This document shows, piece by piece, positions 40,943-49,437 of a DNA stretch of 64,000 nt. The notes under the pieces are model-generated. The model was not told the DNA's origin, did no database searches, and worked only from the letters and a program-made list of their open reading frames with translations. The DNA comes from Streptomyces tuirus (GTDB lineage Bacteria; Actinomycetota; Actinomycetes; Streptomycetales; Streptomycetaceae). The first letter of the stretch is position 1, and every line of letters begins with the position of its first letter. Made by a program: the position numbers and the translations under genes. Location: contig NZ_AP023439.1 in assembly GCF_014701095.1 (NCBI RefSeq), forward strand, positions 186,001-250,000. Direction: 5' to 3'.

Positions 40943-41824
40943 TCAGCACAGGACGCGCAGTGCGCCGGGCAGCACCCTGGCCGTGACCGGGAGGGCGGCC
41001 TCGATCTCGCCGTCGGCGCCGTAGGGGAGGTCCCGGTCGGCCTCGATCCGTATCTCCCGGCCGCGCAGGACCTGTACCTGGGGACGGTGGACGTGGGCGC
41101 CGGTGTCGAGTTCCTTCATCAGGGCGAAGAACAGCCGGCGCGGCGCGTCGCGGATCATCACGACGTCGAGGAGGCCGTCGTCCAGCCGGGCCTCGGGAGC
41201 GATGCGGCGCGCCGAGCCGTAGTAGCTGGAGTTGGCGGCGACCACGGTGTAGCCGGTGCAGGTGTGCTCCCGGCCGTCGACGGTGATCCGGTAGCGGACG
41301 GGGCGCCAGGTGCTGATGGCGCGCAGGGCACCGGCGTAGTAGGAGGCCGAACCGCGCAGCAGGCGGGAGCGGTTGGCATGGAGGTTGGCCAGCGCGTCCA
41401 CGCCCGCGTAGACGCTGCCGAGCACGACGGTGCCGGCGTGGACGGACGAGGTGACCTCGATGGTGTCCACGGCACGCGGGGTGCCGTGGAGCAGCACGCG
41501 GGCCACGCCTTCGGGGTCGCCGGGCAGGCCCAGGGCGCGGGCGAAGTCGTTGCCGCGCCCGGCCGGGACCATGCCGAACAGCGCGCCGGTGCCGCTGAGG
41601 GCTCCGCCGATGCTCCCGGTGATGCCGTCGCCGCCGACGGCGAGCACGACCCGGCCCCGTTCCCCGGCGTGCCGGGCGAGTTCGCGGGCGTGGGCGAGGC
41701 TGCGGCTGTACTCGGTCTCCAGCTCGGCGCCCGCCTCCCGCAGCAGACGGGCCACCTTCAGCAGCGCCGCAGCGCTGGTGGCTCCGCCCGCGGTGGGGTT
41801 GACGACGGCGGTGAACTGTCGCAT
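40943..41824 (-). CDS. Diacylglycerol kinase family lipid kinase
   Basis: A 293-residue DagK/YegS-type kinase: VVNPTAGGATS, AVGGDGITGSIGG and the lipid-kinase motif PAGRGNDFARALG, ending with PYGADGEIE. It phosphorylates diacylglycerol or a related lipid. It lies 80 bp downstream of the alkyl-DHAP-synthase-like gene in the same direction, and next to a divergent glycerol-3-phosphate dehydrogenase, so a glycerolipid locus is inferred. Start ATG behind GGAGG; the longer upstream frame is not used. Confidence 0.9.
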   Translation of the reverse strand: MRQFTAVVNPTAGGATSAAALLKVARLLREAGAELETEYSRSLAHARELARHAGERGRVVLAVGGDGITGSIGGALSGTGALFGMVPAGRGNDFARALGLPGDPEGVARVLLHGTPRAVDTIEVTSSVHAGTVVLGSVYAGVDALANLHANRSRLLRGSASYYAGALRAISTWRPVRYRITVDGREHTCTGYTVVAANSSYYGSARRIAPEARLDDGLLDVVMIRDAPRRLFFALMKELDTGAHVHRPQVQVLRGREIRIEADRDLPYGADGEIEAALPVTARVLPGALRVLC

Positions 41825-41904
41825 CGATGTGCCTCCGGGCTGACGGGTGGTGCCGGGCTGTCGTCTGGTGGGGTGGTGCGTGTTCGGGCAGGGCGGGGCG
41901 GCGG

Positions 41905-43503
41905 TCAGTCGGTCGGCAGCAGGACGCCGGGGTTCAGCAGGCCGTCCGGGTCCAGGCGCTGCTTGACGGCCCGCAGGGCCGCGACGCCCAGGTCCGTGGC
42001 CTCCCGGACGTACCAGTCGCGGTGATCGGTGCCGACCGCGTGGTGGTGCGTGATGGTGCCCCCGGCGGCGAGGATCGCCTCGTTCGCGGCGTGCTTGGCG
42101 CGCGTCCAGTGCTCCACGGGCTCCTCGCCCTGGGCCGAGACGACGGTGAAGTACAGCGAGGCGCCGTTCTCGTAGACGTGCGAGATGTGGCACATGACCA
42201 GGGGCGGGGTGCCGTTCGCGGTGAGTGTGGCGGTCAGCGCGTCGCGGACGCCCGCGTACAGTCCGGGCAGCCGGGACCAGTAGGCGGCGGTCTCCAGCGT
42301 CTCGGCGAACGCTCCCGCTTCGAGGAGCGAGTCGCGCAGGTACGGTGCCGAGTAGCGGCCGTGGGCCCAGCGCTGTCCTGGTTCGTCACCGGCGAACTGG
42401 CCGCCGCAGTCGGTGAGTACGGCCGCCGCGGCCGCCCGGCGCTGCGCGGTGTCCTCCTCGGTGCCCTCGAAGCCGACGACGGCGAGGCATCCCGCGCTCG
42501 GCTGTTCGGCGGCGGAGCCGATGGCGTCGGGCTGGGCCAGGCCGATCAGTGTCTCGGTCTCGTCGGAGAGCCTCAGGACGGTGGGGCGCGGGCCGTCCTG
42601 GGCGAGCCGGCGCAGAGCGGCGCTGCCCTCGGCGAAGTCGGCGAAGCGCCATCCTTCGTAGCGGCGGGTCTGCGGGACGGGCCGGACGCGGACGGTGACG
42701 GACGTGATGACGCCGAAGGCGCCCTCCGAACCGAGCAGCAGCTGCCGCAGATCGGGGCCGGCGGCCGAGCGGGGCGCACGGCCGGTGTCGAGGGTGCCTC
42801 CGGGCGTGGCGAGGGTGAGGCCGAGGACCATCTCGTCGAAGCGGCCGTAGCCGGCGGAGGCCTGGCCGCTGGAGCGCGTCGCGGCGAATCCGCCGATGGT
42901 GGCCCACTCGTAGGACTGCGGGAAGTGGCCGAGGGTGAAGCCGTGTCCGGCCAGGAGCGCCTCGGCCTCGGGGGCGCGCAGACCGGCCTGGAGGGTGGCG
43001 GTGCGGGAGACGGGGTCGAGGTCGAGCAGGCGGTTCAGGTGCCGCAGGTCCAGGGCGACGAAGGGCGCCTTGCCGGAGGGGGCGAGGCCTCCGACGACGG
43101 AGGTGCCGCCGCCGAACGGGACGAGGGCGAGGCGGTGTTCGGCGCAGACGCGGAGCACGGCGAGCACCTCGTCATGGCTCCGCGGGTGGGCCACGGCCGC
43201 CGGGGCGTCGGCGGTGTCTCCGGCGCGCAGGCGCAGCAGGTCGGGGGTGGACTTGCCGCGGGTGTGCCGGACGCGGGTCTCGGTGTCGGTGCGGACGTCG
43301 TCCGCCCGGTCGCCGAGTGCGGTGCGCAGCGCGTGCAGTGCGGCCCCGTCCAGGGCGGGAGTGGAGATCTCGATCTCCTCCAGCCGGGCTGATGCCGTGG
43401 GCTGCGGCTTGACGCCGAGCCAGTCGCGCAGCAGCCCGGTCACGGTGTCGGGCAGCGGCGTCGCCCTGACCGGGTCTCCCCAGCCGTTCCACAGCATGTC
43501 CAT
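41905..43503 (-). CDS. FAD-linked oxidase, alkyl-DHAP synthase-like
   Basis: The 532-residue protein begins MDMLWNGWGDP and has the VAO/PCMH FAD domain (FGGGTSVVGGLAP, YGRFDEMVLGLTL, LLLGSEGAFGVIT) and a C-terminal domain with HHHAVGTDHRDW, the histidine-rich motif of alkyldihydroxyacetonephosphate synthases. In eukaryotes this enzyme makes ether-lipid precursors. Paired with a lipid kinase and a GlpD-like protein, a bacterial ether- or glycerolipid role is inferred. The ATG at 43501-43503 follows GAGGA; a GTG five codons upstream is less likely. Confidence 0.87.
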   Translation of the reverse strand: MDMLWNGWGDPVRATPLPDTVTGLLRDWLGVKPQPTASARLEEIEISTPALDGAALHALRTALGDRADDVRTDTETRVRHTRGKSTPDLLRLRAGDTADAPAAVAHPRSHDEVLAVLRVCAEHRLALVPFGGGTSVVGGLAPSGKAPFVALDLRHLNRLLDLDPVSRTATLQAGLRAPEAEALLAGHGFTLGHFPQSYEWATIGGFAATRSSGQASAGYGRFDEMVLGLTLATPGGTLDTGRAPRSAAGPDLRQLLLGSEGAFGVITSVTVRVRPVPQTRRYEGWRFADFAEGSAALRRLAQDGPRPTVLRLSDETETLIGLAQPDAIGSAAEQPSAGCLAVVGFEGTEEDTAQRRAAAAAVLTDCGGQFAGDEPGQRWAHGRYSAPYLRDSLLEAGAFAETLETAAYWSRLPGLYAGVRDALTATLTANGTPPLVMCHISHVYENGASLYFTVVSAQGEEPVEHWTRAKHAANEAILAAGGTITHHHAVGTDHRDWYVREATDLGVAALRAVKQRLDPDGLLNPGVLLPTD

Positions 43504-43568
43504 GCCTGTCGTCCTCACCGGTCGTCGGGGTTGCCGCTGGAGCGGCCTCGGGCGTTACACTGTTACAC
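43504..43568. promoter_or_regulatory. Divergent promoter/operator of the TetR-controlled lipid locus
   Basis: The 65 bp between the oxidase gene (leftward) and the TetR gene (rightward) contain GTTACACTGTTACAC ending just before the TetR ATG. TACACT lies 7 bp from that ATG, so the TetR mRNA may be leaderless. The two GTTACAC copies are a likely site for the TetR protein itself. Confidence 0.5.
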
Positions 43569-44186
43569 ATGACGCCTAATCGTCACAACAGCTCGGCCCA
43601 GCCGAACTCCGCCGACAACGACGTGGTGCTCGACGCCGTCCGCGACTGCGTCCTAGCCGTCGGGGTCCGCCGGACGACCATGACCGACGTGGCCCGTCGC
43701 GCGGGCCTCTCGCGGATGACGCTCTACCGCCGCTGGCCCGACGTCCGCTCCCTGGTCGGCGATCTCATGACCCGCGAGTGGATCGCCGTCGCGACCGGGT
43801 CCATGCCCGAGAGCCGGCCGGAAGCGGGCACCCGCCCGTCGCTGATCGACGGCCTGGTCGCGGGCGTGGAGGCGTTCCGCGCCCATCCGCTTTTCCAGAA
43901 GATCGTCGACGTGGATCCCGAACTGCTCCTGCCCTACGTGCTGGACCGGCGCGGCGCGAGCCAGGAAGCCCTGCTGGAGCTGCTCGCCGGGGTGCTGCGC
44001 GAAGGGCACACCGACGGTTCGGTGCGCGAGGCCCCGGCCGAACGCCAGGCCCGGACCGTGCTGCTGATCCTGCAGTCCTTCGCGCTGTCCCTGCGCACCA
44101 TGACCGACGAGGACGACGCCGAGCTCACCACAGCGGCGTTCCTCGCCGAACTGCGCACCGTTCTGGAGAGGACCCTCACCCCATGA
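43569..44186 (+). CDS. TetR-family transcriptional regulator
   Basis: A 205-residue TetR protein: N-terminal HTH with TMTDVARRAGLSRMTLYRRW, then a helical ligand domain. It is divergent from the oxidase and coupled by ATGA to the downstream dehydrogenase, so it likely represses both arms of the locus in response to a lipid or glycerol metabolite. The ATG is preceded by no Shine-Dalgarno sequence, consistent with a leaderless transcript. Confidence 0.9.
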   Translation: MTPNRHNSSAQPNSADNDVVLDAVRDCVLAVGVRRTTMTDVARRAGLSRMTLYRRWPDVRSLVGDLMTREWIAVATGSMPESRPEAGTRPSLIDGLVAGVEAFRAHPLFQKIVDVDPELLLPYVLDRRGASQEALLELLAGVLREGHTDGSVREAPAERQARTVLLILQSFALSLRTMTDEDDAELTTAAFLAELRTVLERTLTP

Positions 44187-45763
44187 GCCAGACCGCCGTC
44201 CCGGCCGCCGGGGCCTCCCTGTCCGCAGCCCGGCGCGCCCGCGAGCTGACCGAGGCGACCGACGGGCGCGTGGTGGACGTGCTGGTCGTGGGCCTCGGCG
44301 CGACCGGCGCCGGGGCGGCCCTGGACGCCGCCGCCCGCGGTCTCGACGTCGTCGCCGTCGACGCCCACGACCTGGCGTTCGGCACCTCGCGCTGGAGCTC
44401 CAAGCTCGTCCACGGCGGGCTGCGTTACCTGGCCTCGGCCCAGTTCGACGTCGCTCACGAGAGCGCGGTCGAGCGCGGTGTGCTGATGGAGCGTACGGCG
44501 CCCCACCTGGTGCGTGCCCAGCCGTTCGTCCTGCCCCTGACCGGACTCGTCTCGCGCGGCCAGGCCGCGCTGGCCTGGGCCGGTTTCCGGGCCGGCGACG
44601 CCCTGCGGCTGTCGGCCCGTACCGCGCGGGCCACGCTGCCCGCCCCGCGCCGGCTGTCGCCCGTCGAGACCCGGCACCTGGCCCCGGCGCTGCGTCCCGG
44701 CGGGCTGCGGGGCGGCCTGCTGTCCTGGGACGGAAGGCTCACCGACGACGCCCGTCTGGTGACCGCCCTCGCCCGCACGGCCGCCGCACACCACGCCCGT
44801 GTGCTGACCCGTGTCCGAGCCCTGGAGATCACCGCGTCCGGCGCCCGTGTACGGGACGAACTCACCGGCGAGGAGGGTGAGATCCGGGCCCGTGCGGTGA
44901 TCAACGCGTCCGGCGTGTGGGCCGGCGACCTCGTGGAGGGCATCCGGATCCGGCCTTCCCGCGGCACCCACCTCGTCCTGCGCTCGGAGCACATCGGCCC
45001 CCTCCCCGCGGGCCTGCACATCCCCGTCCCCGGGGAGACCAACCGCTTCGTCCTCGTCCTGCCCCAGGACGACGGCCGGGTCTACGTCGGACTCACCGAC
45101 GAACCCCTCGACGGACCCGTCCCCGACGTCCCCGACGTGCCCGAGACCGACATCGGCTTCCTGCTCGACGTCCTCGGATCCGTACTCGACGTCCCCGTCC
45201 GCCGCGGCGACGTCGTCGGCGCGTTCGCCGGCCTGCGCCCCCTGCTGGACACGAGCGGGACGGCCCAGGGCGGCGCCGCCTCGCGCACGGCCGACATCTC
45301 CCGCCGGCACGCGGTGCTGACCTCACCGGACAGCGTGGTCAGCGTGGTCGGCGGCAAGCTCACCACGTACCGCCGGATGGCCGAGGACGCCGTGAACACC
45401 GCGGTCGACGCACACGGCCTGGCCGCCGGCCCCTCCCCCACTGCCGCGCTCCCCCTGGTCGGCGCCGCGGCCCCCCGGACGCTCGCGGCGCTGCGCGCGC
45501 CCCGCCGCCTCGTCCAGCGCTACGGCACCGAGGCGCCCGCGGTGCACGCCCTGTCCGAGCGGGATCCGCGGCTGGGCGCGCCCGTCGTGCCGGGTTATCC
45601 CGTCACCGGCGCCGAGGTGCTGTGGGCACTGCGGCACGAGGGCGCCCTGGACGAGGCGGACCTGCTCGACCGGCGCACGCGCATCGGGCTGGTCCCGGCG
45701 GACCGGGCCGAGGCGCTGGAGGCCGTGCGCGCCCTGATGGGAGAAGCGGCACCGCTCGGCTGA
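44183..45763 (+). CDS. glpD: Glycerol-3-phosphate dehydrogenase (GlpD-like, FAD)
   Basis: The 526-residue flavoprotein has VLVVGLGATGAGAALDAAARG, the GlpD signature FGTSRWSSKLVHGGLRYL, and VVGGKLTTYRRMAEDAV. It oxidises sn-glycerol-3-phosphate to dihydroxyacetone phosphate, feeding electrons to quinone. DHAP is also the precursor of the substrate of alkyl-DHAP synthase, which fits the neighbouring gene. The ATG overlaps the TetR stop by 4 bp; a longer frame over the TetR gene is a shadow. Confidence 0.9.
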   Translation: MSQTAVPAAGASLSAARRARELTEATDGRVVDVLVVGLGATGAGAALDAAARGLDVVAVDAHDLAFGTSRWSSKLVHGGLRYLASAQFDVAHESAVERGVLMERTAPHLVRAQPFVLPLTGLVSRGQAALAWAGFRAGDALRLSARTARATLPAPRRLSPVETRHLAPALRPGGLRGGLLSWDGRLTDDARLVTALARTAAAHHARVLTRVRALEITASGARVRDELTGEEGEIRARAVINASGVWAGDLVEGIRIRPSRGTHLVLRSEHIGPLPAGLHIPVPGETNRFVLVLPQDDGRVYVGLTDEPLDGPVPDVPDVPETDIGFLLDVLGSVLDVPVRRGDVVGAFAGLRPLLDTSGTAQGGAASRTADISRRHAVLTSPDSVVSVVGGKLTTYRRMAEDAVNTAVDAHGLAAGPSPTAALPLVGAAAPRTLAALRAPRRLVQRYGTEAPAVHALSERDPRLGAPVVPGYPVTGAEVLWALRHEGALDEADLLDRRTRIGLVPADRAEALEAVRALMGEAAPLG

Positions 45764-45817
45764 GGCAGCCCCGGGGAACGGCGGGTGCGGCTGGGCCACA
45801 GCCTCGTGGTTCCAGGC

Positions 45818-45834
45818 TCACCCGCACCGGGTGA
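45818..45834. promoter_or_regulatory. 17-bp palindromic operator, copy 1
   Basis: TCACCCGCACCGGGTGA, a 7-3-7 palindrome, lies 114 bp before the membrane-protein gene at 45949. The next 40 bp match those after copy 3 (54250-54266), including GCCGCC, a CCCTG block and CACGCTGAA, so a shared promoter is likely. Confidence 0.65.
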
Positions 45835-45948
45835 AGCCGCCCGTTCCCTGCCGTGGGCACGCTGAAGAGGGCGCCGAGCCGACCCGTCGGGACGGCTCCT
45901 CTCCCCCTGTCCCCCTTCGGCCCCTGAGGATCGAAACAGAGGCGCAAG

Positions 45949-46440
45949 ATGACCGCCACACCCACTCAACCGTCACACAGGGCGAGGGACGACTGGGCCA
46001 CCGGCCTGACCGCCTTCGCTGCCGTGATGCTCTTCCTGGTCGGGCTGCTCGACCTGTTCCGGGGCATCATGGCCATCGCCGAGGACGACATCTTCGTCAC
46101 GACCCGCAACTACGTCTTCGAGTACGACCTGACCGGCTGGGGCTGGATCCACCTCGCCCTCGGCGTGGTCGCCATGGTCGTCAGCGTGGGGCTGCTCAGC
46201 ACGGCGATGTGGGCCCGCGTCGTCGGCGTCGCCATCGCCGGGCTCGTCATCATCGCCAACTTCCTCTCCCTGCCGCAGTATCCGGTCTGGTCGATCGTGA
46301 TGATCACCATGTCGGGCTTCATCATCTGGGCCCTGTGCGTCGTACCGGGCGAGAACCTCCTCGAGCCGTCCGAGGACGGTTCGTGGCGCGCCCACGACGA
46401 CGCGTACCGTCCCACGGCCGCTCCCCGGCCTCCTCGCTGA
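45949..46440 (+). CDS. Four-helix membrane protein (DUF7144-like), copy 1
   Basis: A 163-residue integral membrane protein with four hydrophobic helices. It is nearly identical in its core to the protein at 54861-55310, sharing YVFEYDLTGWGWIHLALGV and NFLSLPQYPVWS. Function unknown; such proteins are common near stress and general regulatory genes in actinomycetes. ATG at 45949; the shared palindrome lies upstream. Confidence 0.85.
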   Translation: MTATPTQPSHRARDDWATGLTAFAAVMLFLVGLLDLFRGIMAIAEDDIFVTTRNYVFEYDLTGWGWIHLALGVVAMVVSVGLLSTAMWARVVGVAIAGLVIIANFLSLPQYPVWSIVMITMSGFIIWALCVVPGENLLEPSEDGSWRAHDDAYRPTAAPRPPR

Positions 46441-46575
46441 GGGGACAGGGGGCCTCCGAGGCGGATCGGCCCCGGGCGACCTCCGAGGCGGCTCGGTCCG
46501 CCGTGCGCCCGAGCAGGAAGGCTGGGATCCTGAGGGTGGAAGCGCTGCCCATGACGTGGCCCTGACCCGACAGGG

Positions 46576-49275
46576 GTGATGAGCGCCGTGTCGGACCTGC
46601 CTGCGCGTGCTCAAGAATCCGCGGTTCCCGTCCTTCCGCCGTTGTCGCACACCGACCCCCTGGGCAATCCGTTCCTGCGTACACGGTTCGCCCTGCCCGC
46701 GAGGCCCCGCACGTACCTGAGCCGCCGGCGGCTCGTCGACCACCTCGACCAGGCCTTCAAGACGCCGCTGACTCTCCTCGACGGCCCGGCCGGAGCCGGC
46801 AAGACCCTGCTGGCCGCCGAGTGGGCCTCCCGGCAGAGCCCGCCGGTCGCCTGGCTCTCCTTCGACAGCGGGGACAACCGGCCCGGACTGTTCTGGGCCT
46901 ACGTTCTGCAAGCCCTGCGCGCTTGCGGTGCCCCGCCGTCCGATGCGGTCGGGACACCCGTCAACGCGTCCCGGGTGAGCCGCAGGCTGCTGTCCACACT
47001 CGCCTCCGAGCTGAACGACCGCGAGCGGCCCGTGCTCCTGGTGCTCGACGAGTACGACCGCGTGGCCGACACGAAGATCGCGGAGCAGTTGGAGTTCGTC
47101 CTGCACCACGCCGGCCCGGGACTGCGCCTCGTCCTGGTCACCCGCACCGAACCGCTGCTCCCGTTGCACCGCTACCGGGCGGTCGGCGACCTGACGGAGA
47201 TCCGCTCGGCCGAACTGGCCTTCACTCCCGAAGAGGCCGCCGCGCTGCTGGAACTGCACGGTGTGAGCGTTCCGATCCAGGCGGCACGCAGCCTGGTCGA
47301 CCGCACCCGGGGCTGGGCCGCCGGTCTGAGCCTGTCCGCCCTGGCCGCCCGGGAGACCTCGGACCCCGAGCTGTATCTGAAGGAGTTCGAAGCGGACCGC
47401 AGCACGGTCGCGGACTTCCTGCTGGCCGAGGTCCTCAAGCGGCAGACGCGCGAGACCCAGGACCTCCTGCTGCGCGTGAGCGTCCTGGACCGCTTCTGTC
47501 CCGATCTGGCCAACGCGCTGACCCAGCGCATCGACGCCGAGCCCCTCCTCGCCGGCCTGCACCGCGAGAACGCGTTCGTCGAACGGCTCGGGCACTCCTG
47601 GTACCAGCTCCATCCGCTGTTCAGGGAGATCCTGCGGGCCCATCTGCGCGTCCGCCTGCCCGGGCTGGAGCCCGAACTGCACCGACGGGCCGCGCGGTGG
47701 CTGCGACGCCACGGCCATCTGCCGGAGACACTCGCCCACAGCGCCGCCGCGGACGACTGGGACCTCGCCGCCGGTGCCCTCGTGGACGACCTCGCCATCG
47801 GACGGCTGTTCACCGGCCCGAACGCGCACGACCTGGCGCAGTTGTTCTCCCACATGGGGCCCGAGGCGAGAAGCCCCGCCACGGACCTCGTGCGCGCCGC
47901 CCACGACCTGTCCCACCACGACCTCGATCACGGCCTGGCGAGCCTGCGCCACGCCGAGGAGAAGCTCGCCGACGACGACCGCGACCTCGCGGCCGCACGC
48001 CTGAGCTGTGCGCTGCTGGAGGCCCTGGCCGCCCGGTTGTCCGGAAGTCCCCCGCAGGTGGAGAAGGCCGCCGAAACGGCCGCTGAACTACGGCATGAGG
48101 TACCTGCTCACCTCCTGGACAAGCATCCCGAACTCACCGCCCTCCTGCTGACCCACGTCGGCTCGACCCTCCTGTGGGCCGGGCGTTTCGAGGACGCCCG
48201 GGCCGTCCTGAACACCGTGACCGGCGCTCCGGGCGGGCCGTCCACCGAGGCGCCCCGGGAGGAGGCGATGGGGCACCTGGCCCTGCTCGACTACCTCAAC
48301 GGCTGGCCCGGCCGGGCGGAGCGCAAGGCCTTGGCGGCGGTGTCCGAGGCGGATCGGCCCGGTCCGCCCCAGCCGACGGGCTCAGTGATCGGGCGGCTGG
48401 TCCTGGCCGCTGTGGCGGTCGACCGCGATGAGCTGGACCGGGCCCAGGCCCTCATCGACCAGACCGCCGATCTTCCCTTCGAAGCGCGCGACCCGGTGAC
48501 GGCGGCGGGGCGCGCCCTCGCCGCGGCTCGCCTCCTGATGGCCCGGGGCAAGATGCGGGCCGCGGTCGAGGCGGTGGCCCCGGCCGTACCCGCCGCCGTG
48601 GCCTCCCCGTGGGCGGCGAGCCAGGAAGCACTCGTCACCTCGGCCGCCCACCTGGCGGAGGGACGGCCCGACCGGGCCACCGAGGCACTCCGGGCGGTCT
48701 CCGGCGAACAGCCCGTCTGCGCCGTGGAGGCCGCGTCCATCCAACTCGCCGCACGGCGTACAGCGGCGGCCTTCGACCTGCTCGACAGCATCCACGCCGA
48801 GGAACGCACCGGCCCCGCGGTGACCGTGCGGGCGGCACTGGTGCGGGCCCGGGCCGCCGACGCGGCGGGAGACACGGCAACCGCCCGCAGGCTCCTGGCC
48901 CAGGCGCTCCTCGACGCAAGGCGCGAACGACTGCGGCGTCCGTTCCTGGACGCCGGAGCGTGGATCCGGCCCCACATGGCCACGGCGCCGCTGCACGATC
49001 TGGCGGCGGGCTGGCTCATGCCCGCCCCACCGCTCCCCCGCGAGCGGCAGGGACCACCGCCGCCGCCCGCCCCTCTCGTCGTGGTGGAACTGAGCGCGCG
49101 TGAACGCGACGTCCTTGAGCGGGTGGCCCGGATGATGTCGACGGAGGAGATCGCCGCCGACCTCTACCTCTCGGTGAACACGGTGAAGACGCACCTCAAG
49201 AGCGTGTACCGGAAGCTGGCGGTGAACCGGCGCGGCGAAGCGGTCCGCCGCGCCCGCGAGCTCCGGATGCTGTGA
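46576..49275 (+). CDS. Large LuxR-family ATP-binding regulator (LAL/MalT-like)
   Basis: The 899-residue protein has an N-terminal STAND ATPase domain (Walker A DGPAGAGKTLLAAEW near 69, Walker B LLVLDEYDR), a long TPR-like helical middle, and a C-terminal LuxR HTH (STEEIAADLYLSVNTVKTHLKSVYRKL). Such MalT-like proteins bind an inducer and ATP, then activate transcription. It sits amid genes sharing the 17-bp palindrome, and is a candidate to control them. The start is GTG at 46576 or the adjacent ATG at 46579. Confidence 0.9.
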   Translation: MMSAVSDLPARAQESAVPVLPPLSHTDPLGNPFLRTRFALPARPRTYLSRRRLVDHLDQAFKTPLTLLDGPAGAGKTLLAAEWASRQSPPVAWLSFDSGDNRPGLFWAYVLQALRACGAPPSDAVGTPVNASRVSRRLLSTLASELNDRERPVLLVLDEYDRVADTKIAEQLEFVLHHAGPGLRLVLVTRTEPLLPLHRYRAVGDLTEIRSAELAFTPEEAAALLELHGVSVPIQAARSLVDRTRGWAAGLSLSALAARETSDPELYLKEFEADRSTVADFLLAEVLKRQTRETQDLLLRVSVLDRFCPDLANALTQRIDAEPLLAGLHRENAFVERLGHSWYQLHPLFREILRAHLRVRLPGLEPELHRRAARWLRRHGHLPETLAHSAAADDWDLAAGALVDDLAIGRLFTGPNAHDLAQLFSHMGPEARSPATDLVRAAHDLSHHDLDHGLASLRHAEEKLADDDRDLAAARLSCALLEALAARLSGSPPQVEKAAETAAELRHEVPAHLLDKHPELTALLLTHVGSTLLWAGRFEDARAVLNTVTGAPGGPSTEAPREEAMGHLALLDYLNGWPGRAERKALAAVSEADRPGPPQPTGSVIGRLVLAAVAVDRDELDRAQALIDQTADLPFEARDPVTAAGRALAAARLLMARGKMRAAVEAVAPAVPAAVASPWAASQEALVTSAAHLAEGRPDRATEALRAVSGEQPVCAVEAASIQLAARRTAAAFDLLDSIHAEERTGPAVTVRAALVRARAADAAGDTATARRLLAQALLDARRERLRRPFLDAGAWIRPHMATAPLHDLAAGWLMPAPPLPRERQGPPPPPAPLVVVELSARERDVLERVARMMSTEEIAADLYLSVNTVKTHLKSVYRKLAVNRRGEAVRRARELRML

Positions 49276-49437
49276 GCCCCGCGCCGGTGCGGGAGTCCGG
49301 CCCCCGGCCCTCTCCCCCCTCGTGGGTGAGGCGGACGGTGCGCGCTTCGGGGTGGGATGGGGGAGCCGGCGAGTGCGCCGGTGGCGCATACCCGGGACTC
49401 CCCGGCCCTACCGGGCCGACTCGGCGAGGTGGACACC

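Noticed and set aside
45973..47952. A 659-codon frame on the - strand opposite the LuxR-type regulator
   Set aside because: It is antisense to a well-supported gene and shows shadow-type composition.
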